Origin: Amycolatopsis vastitatis
GTDB taxonomy: Bacteria > Actinomycetota > Actinomycetes > Mycobacteriales > Pseudonocardiaceae
NCBI RefSeq assembly: GCF_002234595.1
Contig: NZ_NMUL01000012.1
Coordinates: 1-64,000, forward strand
DNA length: 64,000 nucleotides
Direction: 5' to 3'
Shown piece after piece: positions 24,783-36,369 of this stretch. The position numbers and the translations under genes were made by a program. The notes under the pieces are model-generated. The model worked only from the letters and a program-made list of their open reading frames with translations, had not been told where the DNA came from and made no database searches. Position 1 is the first letter of the stretch. Every line of letters starts with the position of its first letter.

Positions 24783-26324
24783 TCACCGGGCCGTGAAGGC
24801 GATGCTGTGCCACCCGGTCGCGCCGTCGGGGACGGTTCCGGCGCGCATTTCGGTCTGCGTGTACCCGCTTTTGTCGGTCGCCCGGCAGACGACCTGGTGC
24901 CCGCCGGGCGCGACGTCGAACTCGAGCCACCACATGCGCCAGGTGTTCGGGTTGACCTCGTGCGACAGCATGGCTTCCCGCCACGGGCCGGTGTCCATGC
25001 GCAGCTCGATCTTGGCGATCCCGGTGTGCTGCGCCCAGGCGATGCCGGCGACGCGGACCTTCCCGGAAGAAACGGTTTCAAACCCCTTCGGCGTATCGAT
25101 GCGCGATTGTGTCTTGATCGGCGCCTCCTGACCCCAGCCGCGTTTCAGCCAGTACGCCTGCCGCGCTCCCCAGGTCGTGACTTCGAGGTCGGTCACCCAT
25201 TTCGTAGCCGACACGTAGCCGTACAACCCGGGAATGACGAGCCGGGCCGGGAAACCGTGCTCGATCGGCAGCGGCTCGCCGTTCATGCCGATGGCCAGCA
25301 TGGCCCCGCGCGTCCGGTCCAGCGCCGCGGCGACCGGGCTGCCGGACGTCCAGCCGTCCACACTGGACGAATAGAGCTGCTCGGCGCCGGGCCGCACCCC
25401 GGCTTCGCCGAGCAGATCGGCCAGGTCGACGCCGACGAAGTTCGCGGTGGACACGTAGGTGCCGCCGACCTCGTTGGAGACGCAGGTCATCGTGATGGTC
25501 CGTTCCACCAGGGGCCGGTTGCGGATGTCCCCGTAGCTGTACCGCATTTCGCGGTCGACCAGGCCGTGCAGCCGCAGGCTCCAGTCCTCGGTCCGCACCT
25601 GCGGCACGGTCAACGCGGTGTCCACGCGGTAGAAGTCGGCGTTGCGCGTCAGGAACGGCGGCGTGCCGAGCTTCGCGAAGTCGGCGTCGGCCGGGATCAT
25701 CGGCGCCGTCCGGGCCGGGACCAGCCGCCCGACGGCTTCGCGCGACGACGCCGCGTCCCGGCGGCCGGCGAGCAACTGCCCGCCGAGGCCCGCGACCCCG
25801 GCCCCGGCGACGACGCCGATGCCTGCCAGCAGCACCGTCCTTCGCGAACGGTCCGGGGCGACCTCGAGCCGGTGCAGGAAGGCGAACGTCACCACCCCGG
25901 CGAGCAGGCTCGCCAGCGGCGCGAGCAGCGCGACCGCGCCGAGGTCGGGACGCGCGTAAACCGCGAGGAGGCCGACGAGCCCCAACCCGGTGATCACCAC
26001 CAGCCCCGGCACCGGCGTGCGCCGGGACAGCAGGCCCGCACCCGCCGCCACCGACACCATGACCACGGCCATCCCCGAGAGCAGGACGAGCTTGTCGTAG
26101 GTGCCGAACGTGCGGACCGCGAAGTCCTTCAGCCACACCGGGGTCAGGTCGATGGCGCCGTTGCCGACCGCGAGGTACGGCGAGGCGTTGACGCCGGCGA
26201 ACCCGGCGACGAGGTGCCCCGCCGCCAGTGCCGCCGCGAGCGCCAGGACGCCCAGCAGGGCGGCCGGCAGGCGACGTAGCCGGGGTTCGGCCGCCACCGG
26301 CGGCTCCACGCTTGAGGTGCTCAT
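24783..26324 (-). CDS. Membrane-anchored molybdopterin-dependent oxidoreductase (sulfite oxidase family)
   Basis: This is a 513-residue protein. Residues ~20-185 hold about five membrane helices. The Oxidored_molyb domain follows, with the Mo-ligand cysteine at ~281 in TMTCVSNEVGG, and the C-terminal dimerisation domain of sulfite oxidases comes last (KVRVAGIAWAQHTGI). The catalytic part probably faces outside. Partner and substrate are unknown; repair of methionine sulfoxide or sulfite oxidation is possible. It is the third gene of the sigK-rskA operon, 24 nt after rskA. Confidence 0.88.
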   Translation of the reverse strand: MSTSSVEPPVAAEPRLRRLPAALLGVLALAAALAAGHLVAGFAGVNASPYLAVGNGAIDLTPVWLKDFAVRTFGTYDKLVLLSGMAVVMVSVAAGAGLLSRRTPVPGLVVITGLGLVGLLAVYARPDLGAVALLAPLASLLAGVVTFAFLHRLEVAPDRSRRTVLLAGIGVVAGAGVAGLGGQLLAGRRDAASSREAVGRLVPARTAPMIPADADFAKLGTPPFLTRNADFYRVDTALTVPQVRTEDWSLRLHGLVDREMRYSYGDIRNRPLVERTITMTCVSNEVGGTYVSTANFVGVDLADLLGEAGVRPGAEQLYSSSVDGWTSGSPVAAALDRTRGAMLAIGMNGEPLPIEHGFPARLVIPGLYGYVSATKWVTDLEVTTWGARQAYWLKRGWGQEAPIKTQSRIDTPKGFETVSSGKVRVAGIAWAQHTGIAKIELRMDTGPWREAMLSHEVNPNTWRMWWLEFDVAPGGHQVVCRATDKSGYTQTEMRAGTVPDGATGWHSIAFTAR

Positions 26325-26348
26325 CGCACTCCTGTTCAGGGTCGGGGG

Positions 26349-27029
26349 TCAGACGAGGTCGATCCGGGTCACGGCCGGAGACGTCGGGCCCGGAGAACCA
26401 CCCGCGGGTTCGACGGTGATCCCGATCCGGTCGACGTCCGGCGGGAGTTCGGCCACGAGCATCCGCTGCGACGCCTCGGGCGCCATCAGCCCGGCCGACC
26501 GCGCGCCGCCGGTGCCGATGAGCCACACCTGGTAGACGTGGCCGGCGTCGAGCGCGGGCAGGTCCGAAGCGAGCAGGACGGCCTGGTGCCGGCCGCGCGA
26601 GACGACGAGGGTGGCGTGCCCCTGGCCGACGCCCTGCATCGCGGCGGCATCCGGCGCGGCCAGCACCGAGTCGACGGGAGCGGGTGCGGTGGCGACGCCG
26701 AGGACGACGGCGACCACGGCGGCCGCGGCGGCGCCCAGGAGCGCGGCGCGCAGGTGCCACGTCTTGGCCCGGCTCAACCGCCGGACCACCGGCACCCTGG
26801 GCGGCAGCTGGCGGGTACGCGCCACGTCGGCGAGCACCAGCAGCTTCAGCCCCGGCGGCGGGTCCGCCGCGACAGCCGCCGCGAGCCACGCGCCCGTCGC
26901 CCGCAGCTCCGCGACCTCCCGGCGGCACGCGGCGCACTCCCCGAGGTGCCGCTCGAACTCCGCACGGTCCACATCGGACACCGCGTCGAGTGCGTAGGCC
27001 CCGGTCAGCGTGTGCAGCTCGGCGGTCAT
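26349..27029 (-). CDS. rskA: RskA-like anti-sigma-K factor
   Basis: The start is fixed by an ATGA overlap with the sigma gene, giving 226 residues. The N-terminal zinc-finger-like motif H28-xxx-C32-xx-C35 (HLGECAAC) binds the sigma factor. One helix spans ~95-115, and the extracellular part is the RskA domain (VYQVWLIGTGGARSAGLM). Release probably needs proteolysis of the membrane segment after redox or envelope signals. The gene order matches mycobacterial sigK-rskA. Confidence 0.92.
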   Translation of the reverse strand: MTAELHTLTGAYALDAVSDVDRAEFERHLGECAACRREVAELRATGAWLAAAVAADPPPGLKLLVLADVARTRQLPPRVPVVRRLSRAKTWHLRAALLGAAAAAVVAVVLGVATAPAPVDSVLAAPDAAAMQGVGQGHATLVVSRGRHQAVLLASDLPALDAGHVYQVWLIGTGGARSAGLMAPEASQRMLVAELPPDVDRIGITVEPAGGSPGPTSPAVTRIDLV

Positions 27030-27622
27030 CGGTCCACCCCCAGGCAGTCGCGCAGGCGGATCAGGCCGTCGCGGATGCGGGTCTTCACCGTGCCCGGCGC
27101 GACCTTCAGCACCTCCGCGACCTCGGGGTAGGTGTAGCCGTTGTAGTAGGCCAGCACGATCGACTCGCGCTGGAGATCGGTCAGCTGGGCCAGGCACTGC
27201 CGGACCCGCAGCCGGTCCAGACCGGCCAAAGCAGACTCGGTGACCTCGTCGAACGGCCGCCGCACGTCCATCCGGGCCGCTCGTTCGTCGCGCTCGAGGC
27301 CGGCCTGGTGGGCGCGCACGCGGTCCACCGCCCGGCGGTGGGCGACCGTCAGCACCCACGACAGCGCGCTGCCGCGCTCCGGGGCGTACCTCGCCGCCTT
27401 GCGCCACACCTCCACCAGCACCTCCTGGGCCACTTCCTCGGCCTGGGCGCGGTCGCGCAGCACGCGCGTCGCCAGGCCGAGCACCGGACCGGCGACGAGG
27501 TCGTACAGCCCCGCGAACGCCGCTTCGTCGCCGGCCGCCACCCGCCGCAGCAGCTCCTCGGCGCTCGGTACGGGCGCTGCCGCCTCGTCCGATCTCAGCC
27601 GCAGCCGCCCACGCTCACCCAT
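27026..27622 (-). CDS. sigK: ECF RNA polymerase sigma factor, SigK-like
   Basis: The ATG behind GGAGG gives 198 residues; an in-frame start 29 codons earlier adds unlike sequence. Region 2 is at about 30-95 (QAEEVAQEVLVEVWRKAARY) and region 4 at ~135-190 (LTDLQRESIVLAYYNGYTYPE). It is translationally coupled to the anti-sigma gene. The target fasciclin gene is three genes downstream. I see no clear CCGAAT box in its own upstream region. Confidence 0.92.
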   Translation of the reverse strand: MGERGRLRLRSDEAAAPVPSAEELLRRVAAGDEAAFAGLYDLVAGPVLGLATRVLRDRAQAEEVAQEVLVEVWRKAARYAPERGSALSWVLTVAHRRAVDRVRAHQAGLERDERAARMDVRRPFDEVTESALAGLDRLRVRQCLAQLTDLQRESIVLAYYNGYTYPEVAEVLKVAPGTVKTRIRDGLIRLRDCLGVDR

Positions 27623-27945
27623 GCCCGGCACCCTCCACGTCACCCCTGACTTGTCGGGGGGTTCGCGGCCGGGCACCCGCCCGGACTGGTGCCCGGTGAC
27701 CCTTCCCACCCGGACGGCGCAACTCCGGCGCCGGGACCCATCCGGCGGCGGCGCGGCTCCGAACGCCAGTTACCACCGCTCACCGTGAGTGAGGGAGTTG
27801 CCCTTTTGGCCACGCCGACGGTGACGTCGGCCACTTCTCCATCACCCCAGAGTGTGAAAGTTTTTCGGATCGCTGGGCGTTGAACTCACCATGGGTTATC
27901 CCTGGAACAAGATCAACCCGACCGACGAGTAGCAAAGGGGCCACC
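27623..27945. other. Divergent intergenic region between sigK and the SsgA-family gene
   Basis: No supportable gene lies here. It holds an inverted repeat, CCGGGCACC at 27669-27677 and GGTGCCCGG at 27688-27696, about 50 bp before sigK, and an AT-richer stretch (GTGTGAAAGTTTTTCGGATCG, about 27853-27873) that may carry the promoter of the SsgA-family gene. Confidence 0.45.
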
Positions 27946-28359
27946 ATGGCCGACCCGCACACCGTGACCAGCGCCAGCCTCGACTTCGCCCTGCGCACCT
28001 TCGGCGCCGGGCCGCGACCGGTGCCGGCCGAGCTGGAGTACGACACCCGCGACCCGTACGCGGTCGCCGTGGTGCTGCACGCCGGCCCGAGCGCGGTCCG
28101 GTGGCTCTTCGGCCGTGACCTGCTCGCCGACGGCCTGCTCACCCGCTGCGGCGACGGCGACGTGCGGATCGGGCCCGCCGCCGACCCCGCGCTGGTCGTC
28201 GTGGAGCTGAGCTCGCCCGAGGGAGCTGCCGTGCTCGAGGCGCCCGCGAAGGAGATCGCCGCCTTCCTCGACCGCACCTACGACGTCGTCCCGGCCGGGA
28301 GCGAGACCGGCTGGTTCGACTTCGACGAGGAACTGCAGAAGCTTTCCTACCAGGACTGA
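27946..28359 (+). CDS. SsgA/SsgB-family sporulation and cell-division protein
   Basis: The 137-residue protein starts at ATG behind AAAGGGG. It fits the SsgA-like protein (SALP) family: LEYDTRDPYAVAVVLHAGPSAVRWLFGRDLL at about 30-60 and the terminal WFDFDEELQKLSY. SALPs act in septum placement and spore-wall formation by guiding FtsZ or peptidoglycan enzymes. An SsgB-like role is plausible, but the exact paralogue is not clear. It precedes an acyl-CoA ligase gene by 13 nt. Confidence 0.9.
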   Translation: MADPHTVTSASLDFALRTFGAGPRPVPAELEYDTRDPYAVAVVLHAGPSAVRWLFGRDLLADGLLTRCGDGDVRIGPAADPALVVVELSSPEGAAVLEAPAKEIAAFLDRTYDVVPAGSETGWFDFDEELQKLSYQD

Positions 28360-28372
28360 GTACCGTCGCCGG

Positions 28373-29737
28373 GTGAGCTTCTTCCTGGACAAGGTCCTCG
28401 CCGCCCTCGACGAGGGCGGTGACCGCCCCCTGTTCGTCCAGGACGGCGTCACCACCTACCACCAGGCCCGCGACCGGCTGCGCCGACTGCACGGCGGCCT
28501 CGGCGAGGCCGAAACGGTCGCCGTCGACCTGCGCAACCGGCCCGAGACGGTGCTCGTCCAGCTCGCGGCCCTCCTGCGCGGCGCGACCGCGCTCATGGTC
28601 CCGGCCTCGGCACCGACGCGGGATCGGCTCGCCGCCGCGAGCGGCGCCACCGTCGTCACCGACCGCCCGCACGACTGGCCCGCGGGCGACGTCCGCACCC
28701 TCGCCGACCTCGACGGGGAGCCCGAGCCGCTGAACCCGCCGGACACGGTCCGCCTGCTCTTCCCCACCGGCGGCACCACCGGCACCCCGAAGCTCATCCG
28801 CCACAGCGGCATCTACGACGGCATGGCGTCCATCTTCACGCCGTCGCCGGCCGGGCCGGGCCGCACGCTGCTCGTCGCCCCGATGACGCACATGACCGGC
28901 AACGCCACCGTGCTCGGCGCCCTGCTGCGGCTCGACACCGTCGTGGTCCACGACGGCTTCGACGCGGGAGCCGTCCTTGAAGCGATCCAGGAGCACCGGA
29001 TCGACACCCTCTCGCTGACTCCGCCACGGCTGGCCGCGCTCCTCGACCACCCGGCGCTGAACACCACCGACCTCGGCAGCGTCCGCTCGCTCTCCCTCGG
29101 CGCCGCGCCGCTGCCGCCGCACCGGCTCGCCCAGGCCCTCGACGTCTTCGGCCCGGTCGTCGGCCAGGGCTACGGCCTCACCGAAGCGCCGATGATCGCG
29201 AGCATCTCCGCCGCCGAGCTGATCGACCGGCCGGAGCGGCTGGGCTCGGTCGGCCGGATCGTGCCGGGCATGGAAGCCCGCATCACCGACGGCGAGGTCG
29301 AAGTGCGCGGACTGTCCATGATGGACGGTTATCTCGGCGGCCCGGACGTCGGCGCGGGCTGGCTGCGCACCGGCGACCTCGGCCGCTTCGACGACGAGGG
29401 CTACCTCTACCTGCTCGACCGCGCGGACGACGTCGTCGTGGTCGGCGAGCACGGCACGAAGGTCCCCACCACCGTCGTCGAGCACGCCCTCGCGACTCAT
29501 CCGGCCGTGCGGAGCGCGGCCGTCTTCGGCCGGGAAACCGAAGACGGCCGGCTGCTGCACGCCGTCGTGGTCGCGGCCGGCGCGGTGACCGAAGACGACC
29601 TCAAAGCCCGCGCCCGGGCCGCCTTCGGCCAGGAGCACTACGTCCCGGCGAGCGTGGACTTCGTCGACGCGCTGCCGCTCACCGACGTGGGCAAGGTCGA
29701 CAAGCGCGCCCTCGCTCAGCTCGTGACGGCGCCGTAG
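28373..29737 (+). CDS. AMP-dependent acyl-CoA synthetase/ligase
   Basis: The 454-residue ANL enzyme starts with GTG. The phosphate loop is [12 protein letters not shown]5-type [11 protein letters not shown]7 [11 protein letters not shown] and the catalytic lysine in the terminal GKVDKRAL. It is shorter than usual FadD proteins, mainly because the N-terminal subdomain is abridged. It would adenylate a carboxylic acid and pass it to CoA; the substrate is unknown. It overlaps the convergent ilvD gene by 22 bp and is co-directional with the SsgA-family gene. Confidence 0.9.
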   Translation: MSFFLDKVLAALDEGGDRPLFVQDGVTTYHQARDRLRRLHGGLGEAETVAVDLRNRPETVLVQLAALLRGATALMVPASAPTRDRLAAASGATVVTDRPHDWPAGDVRTLADLDGEPEPLNPPDTVRLLFPTGGTTGTPKLIRHSGIYDGMASIFTPSPAGPGRTLLVAPMTHMTGNATVLGALLRLDTVVVHDGFDAGAVLEAIQEHRIDTLSLTPPRLAALLDHPALNTTDLGSVRSLSLGAAPLPPHRLAQALDVFGPVVGQGYGLTEAPMIASISAAELIDRPERLGSVGRIVPGMEARITDGEVEVRGLSMMDGYLGGPDVGAGWLRTGDLGRFDDEGYLYLLDRADDVVVVGEHGTKVPTTVVEHALATHPAVRSAAVFGRETEDGRLLHAVVVAAGAVTEDDLKARARAAFGQEHYVPASVDFVDALPLTDVGKVDKRALAQLVTAP

Positions 29738-31407
29738 GACGACGACCGGACCAGCTTCACGTACTTGCCGAGCACGCCCTCGGGGAACTTGTTCGGCAGC
29801 GGCTCCCAGCCTTCCCGGCGACGCGCCAGCTTGGCCGCGTCGACCAGCAGGTCGATGCTGCGGGCCTTGATGTCGACGGCGACCCGGTCGCCGGTGCGGA
29901 CGAACGCGATCGGCCCGCCGTCCGCCGCTTCCGGCGCGACGTGGCCGATGCACAGGCCGGTGGTGCCGCCGGAGAACCGGCCGTCGGTCAGCAGCAGGAC
30001 GTCCCGGCCCAGCCCGGCGCCCTTGATCGCGGCGGTGATCGCGAGCATCTCCCGCATGCCCGGGCCGCCCTTCGGGCCTTCGTAGCGGATGACGACGACG
30101 TCGCCGGGCTCGATCCGGCCCTCGTTCAACGCCGCCATCGCCTCCTGCTCGCGTTCGAACACGCGGGCCGGGCCCTCGAAGCCGGCGGTGTCGAAGCCCG
30201 CGGACTTCACGACCGCGCCTTCGGGCGCGAGCGAGCCGCGCAGGATCGTGATGCCGCCGGTCGGGTGCAGCGGGTTGTCCAGCGGGCGCAGCACTTCGCC
30301 GTCGACCGGGCCGGGGTCCAGCTCGGCGAGGTTCTCCGCCACCGTGCGCCCGGTGACCGTCAGCGCGCCGCCGTGGATCAGCCCCTCGTCCAGGAGGGCC
30401 TTCATCAGCACCGGGATGCCGCCGTGGCGGTCGATGTCCTGCATGACGTACTTGCCGAACGGCTTGAGGTCGCCCAGGTGCGGGACGCGGTCGCCGACGC
30501 GGTTGAAGTCGTCGAGGGTCAGCTCGACCTTCGCCTCGTGCGCGATGGCCAGCAGGTGCAGCACGGCATTGGTCGAACCACCGAGGGCCATGACGACGGT
30601 GATGGCGTTCTCGAACGCCTCCCTGGTGAGGATGTCGCGCGCGGTGATGCCGCGTTCGAGCAGCCCGACGACGGCTTCACCCGAAAGGTGCGCGTAGTGG
30701 TCGCGACGGCGGTCCGCGGACGGCGGCGCGGCCGACCCCGGCATGCTCATCCCCATCGCCTCGGCCGCCGAAGCCATCGTGTTCGCGGTGTACATCCCGC
30801 CGCAGGCGCCTTCGCCGGGGCAGATCGCGCGTTCGATCCGGTCCAGGTCGGCGGTGCCCAGCCGGCCGGCCCGGCACGCGCCGACCGCCTCGAAGGCGTC
30901 GATGATGCTGACGTCCTTCTCGGTGCCGTCGGTGAGCTTCACCCAGCCGGGGGCGATCGTGCCCGCGTAGAGGAACACCGACGCCAGGTCGAGGCGCGCG
31001 GCCGCCATCAGCATGCCCGGCAGCGACTTGTCGCAGCCGGCCAGGAGTATCGAGCCGTCGAGCCGCTCGGCCTGCATCACGGTCTCGACCGAGTCGGCGA
31101 TCACCTCGCGGGAAACCAGCGAGAAGTGCATGCCGTCGTGGCCCATGGAGATGCCGTCGGACACCGAGATGGTGCCGAACTGCAGCGGGTAGCCACCCGC
31201 CGCGTGCACGCCTTCCTTCGACGCCTGGGCCAGCCGGTCGAGGGACAGGTTGCACGGCGTGATCTCGTTCCACGAACTGGCGACGCCGATGATCGGTTTC
31301 TTCCAGTCGCCGTCGCCCATCCCGACCGCGCGCAGCATGCCTCTGGCGGGCGCGGCCTCGATCCCGTCGGTCACCGTGCGGCTGCGGGGCTTCGGGTCGA
31401 TCGTCAT
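29716..31407 (-). CDS. ilvD: Dihydroxy-acid dehydratase
   Basis: The ATG with GGAGG 7 nt upstream gives 563 residues starting [15 protein letters not shown]; an ATG 12 codons earlier is less likely. It has the Fe-S ligands in NEITPCN (C52), [11 protein letters not shown] and [16 protein letters not shown]. It converts 2,3-dihydroxy-isovalerate and -methylvalerate to keto acids in branched-chain amino-acid synthesis. It stands alone, away from other ilv genes, which is common in actinobacteria. Confidence 0.96.
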   Translation of the reverse strand: MTIDPKPRSRTVTDGIEAAPARGMLRAVGMGDGDWKKPIIGVASSWNEITPCNLSLDRLAQASKEGVHAAGGYPLQFGTISVSDGISMGHDGMHFSLVSREVIADSVETVMQAERLDGSILLAGCDKSLPGMLMAAARLDLASVFLYAGTIAPGWVKLTDGTEKDVSIIDAFEAVGACRAGRLGTADLDRIERAICPGEGACGGMYTANTMASAAEAMGMSMPGSAAPPSADRRRDHYAHLSGEAVVGLLERGITARDILTREAFENAITVVMALGGSTNAVLHLLAIAHEAKVELTLDDFNRVGDRVPHLGDLKPFGKYVMQDIDRHGGIPVLMKALLDEGLIHGGALTVTGRTVAENLAELDPGPVDGEVLRPLDNPLHPTGGITILRGSLAPEGAVVKSAGFDTAGFEGPARVFEREQEAMAALNEGRIEPGDVVVIRYEGPKGGPGMREMLAITAAIKGAGLGRDVLLLTDGRFSGGTTGLCIGHVAPEAADGGPIAFVRTGDRVAVDIKARSIDLLVDAAKLARRREGWEPLPNKFPEGVLGKYVKLVRSSSYGAVTS

Positions 31408-31520
31408 CGCGGGCCTCCGATACGACGTTCGGGCGCTGGTCATGTTACCAACGGACGCGCGGTCCGCTGGCCGGAACGATTTCCTGTCCGCGCGCGCGTG
31501 GAGCGGCGAAAACTCGGGTC

Positions 31521-32597
31521 ATGATCGCCACAGTGGTGTGGGGCACGGGCAACGTCGGCCGTGCGGCAATCCGGGCCGTCGACGCCCACCCGGCGCTGAA
31601 GCTCACCGCGGTGCTCGTCCACGACCCGGCCAAGGTCGGCAAGGACGCGGGCGAGCTGGCCGGAGTCGATGCGCTGGGCGTCGCCGCGACGGACGACATC
31701 GACGCCGTCCTGGCCGCGAGCCCGCGCGCGATCGTGTACGCCGCTTCGGGTGACGTCCGGTTCGACGACGCGCTCGCGGACATCGTGCGCGCGATCCGGG
31801 CGGGCGCGGTCGTCGTCACGCCGGCGCTCTACCCCCTCTACGACCAGCGGAACGCGCCACCGGAACTGCGTGAGCCGGTGCTGGCCGCGATCGAGGACGG
31901 CGGCGGCTCGCTGTTCGTCTCCGGCGTCGACCCCGGCTGGGGCAACGACGTGCTCCCGGTGCTGATCAGCGGGCTCGGCACGGACGTCGACACGATCCGC
32001 TGCCAGGAGATCTTCGACTACTCGACCTACGAGCAGCCCGACTCCGTCCGGTACCTGGTCGGCATGGGCCAGCCGATGGACTACGACCCGCCGATGCTCA
32101 TGACCGGCGTGCCGACGATGGTGTGGGGCGGCCAGGTCCGGCTGATCGCGCGGGCCCTCGGCGCGGAGCTCGACGAGATCCGCGAAACCCTCGACCGGCG
32201 GCCGCTGGACGAAACCGTCACCACGCGGACCATGGGCGAGTTCGAGAAGGGCACGCAGGGCGCGGTGCGGTTCGAGGTGCAGGGCATCGTCGGCGGTGAG
32301 CCCCGGATCGTCATCGAGCACGTCACGCGCATCCACCCGTCGTGCGCGCCCGACTGGCCGGTTCCGCCCAGCGGCGACGGCGCCCACCGCGTGATCGTCG
32401 AAGGACGGCCGCGCATCGAGGTCACCGTCGAGGCGACCGACGAAGGCGAGAACCGGTCGGCGGGCGGCAACGCCACCGCCGTCGGACGGCTGGTCGGCGC
32501 GATCGACTGGCTGGCCGCGGCCGGACCCGGCCTCTACGACGCACTCGACGTCCCGCTGCGCCCGGCGGCGGGCAAGCTCGGAAGGAGGCGCTCGTGA
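31521..32597 (+). CDS. NAD(P)-binding dihydrodipicolinate-reductase-like protein
   Basis: The 358-residue protein starts MIATVVWGTGNVGRAA, a GxGxxG Rossmann fold as in DapB-like and 2,4-diaminopentanoate dehydrogenase-like proteins. Related actinobacterial genes sit in steroid or lipid catabolism clusters, but I cannot name its substrate. Its stop overlaps the GTG of the next gene (GTGA), so the two are coupled and likely act together. Confidence 0.8.
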   Translation: MIATVVWGTGNVGRAAIRAVDAHPALKLTAVLVHDPAKVGKDAGELAGVDALGVAATDDIDAVLAASPRAIVYAASGDVRFDDALADIVRAIRAGAVVVTPALYPLYDQRNAPPELREPVLAAIEDGGGSLFVSGVDPGWGNDVLPVLISGLGTDVDTIRCQEIFDYSTYEQPDSVRYLVGMGQPMDYDPPMLMTGVPTMVWGGQVRLIARALGAELDEIRETLDRRPLDETVTTRTMGEFEKGTQGAVRFEVQGIVGGEPRIVIEHVTRIHPSCAPDWPVPPSGDGAHRVIVEGRPRIEVTVEATDEGENRSAGGNATAVGRLVGAIDWLAAAGPGLYDALDVPLRPAAGKLGRRRS

Positions 32598-33079
32598 ACA
32601 TCGACATCCCCGCGGGCAAGGACCCGATCGGGTACGTCTGGGGCGAGATGGTGCCCGGCATCGGGATCGCCGCGTCGAAGTTCTCGCTGGCGGTGTACGA
32701 GCACACGACGCTGGGGCTGCGGGAGTTCGAAGCCGCACGGCTGCGGATCGCGCAGATCAACGGCTGCGTCTTCTGCCTCGACTGGCGCACCGAGCGCGAC
32801 GGTCGGAAGGTCGAGGAGGAGTTCGCGGACGCCGTCCTCGACTGGCGCACCACCGACCGCTTCGACGACCGCACGCGGCTCGCGGCGGAGTACGCCGAGC
32901 GGTACGCGACCGACCACCACAGCCTCGACGACGAGTTCTGGAAGCGGATGTCCGCGCACTACACGCAGCAGGAGATCGTCGAGCTGAGCATGAGCCTCGG
33001 CGCGTGGCTCGCCTTCGGCAGGCTGAACCACGTCCTGGGCCTCGACACCGTCTGCGTCCTGCCGTCCCACCGGTCGTGA
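32594..33079 (+). CDS. Carboxymuconolactone decarboxylase (AhpD-fold) family protein
   Basis: The GTG start lies behind GGAGG and gives 161 residues. The AhpD-fold redox pair is C58-VF-C61 in RIAQINGCVFCLDW. The usual His after CxxC is replaced by Trp-Arg. It may be a peroxidase-like or decarboxylase-like partner of the reductase encoded upstream. Its stop codon lies in the left arm of the following hairpin. Confidence 0.85.
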   Translation: MNIDIPAGKDPIGYVWGEMVPGIGIAASKFSLAVYEHTTLGLREFEAARLRIAQINGCVFCLDWRTERDGRKVEEEFADAVLDWRTTDRFDDRTRLAAEYAERYATDHHSLDDEFWKRMSAHYTQQEIVELSMSLGAWLAFGRLNHVLGLDTVCVLPSHRS

Positions 33080-33117
33080 GTGAGTAACAGTGTTCTAACA
33101 CTGCTACTCACTCACGA
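33074..33117. terminator. Intergenic hairpin with 21-bp arms
   Basis: The left arm starts TCGTGAGTGAGTAACAGTG; the right arm pairs with one G-T-type mismatch; the loop is 2 nt. It overlaps the stop of the AhpD-fold gene and ends 7 bp before the convergent cholesterol oxidase stop, so it serves both as terminator. Confidence 0.8.
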
Positions 33118-33123
33118 CGGGCT

Positions 33124-35276
<2,153 letters not shown>

Positions 35277-35491
35277 GCCGAACCGGACTTTCCTCGCATC
35301 CGGCCGCCCGGGCAGGCCGGACCCCCTCGCGGTTTTCGAGGTCATCTCGGTCTTCGATCTAGGAATCGCCCATCCGGCCGGGACTTTTCCGGAAATAGCC
35401 GGGAATCCGCGTGACACGGGTCGGTTTCCGAGGAAAACGGGTAGTCCCCCCTGCCGGTCGACGACGACGCGGCAGCTCGGGGAGGAAAGCC

Positions 35492-36019
35492 ATGACGACC
35501 AGCACCGCCCAGGACCGCTTGCTGGCCGCGGCCCGGCCGCTGGTGGTGCGGTACTGCCGCGCCCGCCTCGGCCAGCGGCAGGACACCTGGTGCTCGGCTG
35601 ACGACGTCGCGCAGGACGTCTGCCTCGCGGTGCTCAAGGCGCTGCCCGGGTGGCCGCCGGAGCGGCCGTTCCCGGCCTTCGTCTGCGGCATCGCCCGGCT
35701 CAAGGTCGCGGCCGCCCGCAAGGCCGCGGCCCGGCAGCAGGACGAGCCGGTCGCCGAGCTGCCGGACGAGGTCGACTCCTCGATGGACCCCGAGCACCAC
35801 GCCCTGCGGCGCGAGCTGGGCGAACGCATGGCGAAACTGCTCCGGGCGCTGCCGGAGAAGCAGCGGGAGATCGTGGTGCTGCGCGTGGTGGTCGGCCTGT
35901 CCGCGGAAGAGACCGCGGCGGCGGTCGGCTCGACACCGGGCGCGGTCCGCGTCGCCCAGCACCGGGCGCTCACCCAGCTGCGCAAGGCGGTCACCGCCGA
36001 GCGCGGGGCCCGGCCGTAG
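35492..36019 (+). CDS. Sigma-70 family factor, SigD/ShbA-like (paralogue 1)
   Basis: The ATG behind GGGGAGG gives 175 residues. Region 2 carries SADDVAQDVCLAVLKALPGW, a wording typical of actinobacterial SigD/ShbA. Region 4 is LPEKQREIVVLRVVVGLSAEETAAAVG with TPGAVRVAQHRAL. No anti-sigma gene is adjacent. A second, related sigma gene lies convergently beyond the cupin gene. In Streptomyces ShbA drives hrdB; SigD has a stringent-response role in mycobacteria. This copy diverges more from that pair. Confidence 0.85.
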   Translation: MTTSTAQDRLLAAARPLVVRYCRARLGQRQDTWCSADDVAQDVCLAVLKALPGWPPERPFPAFVCGIARLKVAAARKAAARQQDEPVAELPDEVDSSMDPEHHALRRELGERMAKLLRALPEKQREIVVLRVVVGLSAEETAAAVGSTPGAVRVAQHRALTQLRKAVTAERGARP

Positions 36020-36045
36020 GCCCGGGAACTGGCTACCCTCGAGAG

Positions 36046-36366
36046 ATGAGCGACAGCGAGAACTCCGCCGCACTCAAGAACACCGAAGGACGCGATGTCG
36101 GGTCCGGGATCTCGGTCATCCGCGAAAGCACCGACGTCGTCGGCTCGGGGCCGCGCCTGCACCGGCACCCGTACACCGAGACGTTCGTCATCATCCGGGG
36201 GCGGGCCCGGTTCACCGTCGGCGACGAGCAGCGCGACGGCGGTGCCGGGGACGTGCTCGTCGTCCCGGCCGGCACGCCGCACAAGTTCGCCGTGCTCGGC
36301 CCCGGCGTCTACGAGGCCGTGCACATCCACGAAAGCGACCACTTCATCACCGAGTGGCTGGAGTGA
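36046..36366 (+). CDS. Small cupin-domain protein
   Basis: This 106-residue single-domain cupin has the metal-site motif HRHPYTETFVIIRG (H..H...E) and the second motif PAGTPHKFAV. It starts 26 nt after paralogue 1 of the sigma genes and may be co-transcribed with it. The function is unknown; many such proteins sense a ligand or carry out small-molecule chemistry. Only 3 nt separate its stop from that of the convergent second sigma gene. Confidence 0.88.
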   Translation: MSDSENSAALKNTEGRDVGSGISVIRESTDVVGSGPRLHRHPYTETFVIIRGRARFTVGDEQRDGGAGDVLVVPAGTPHKFAVLGPGVYEAVHIHESDHFITEWLE

Positions 36367-36369
36367 GGC

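Noticed and set aside
28139..29953. 604-codon minus-strand frame opposite the acyl-CoA ligase
   Set aside because: It is antisense to a gene with all ANL motifs; the product is low-complexity Arg/Gly/Val.
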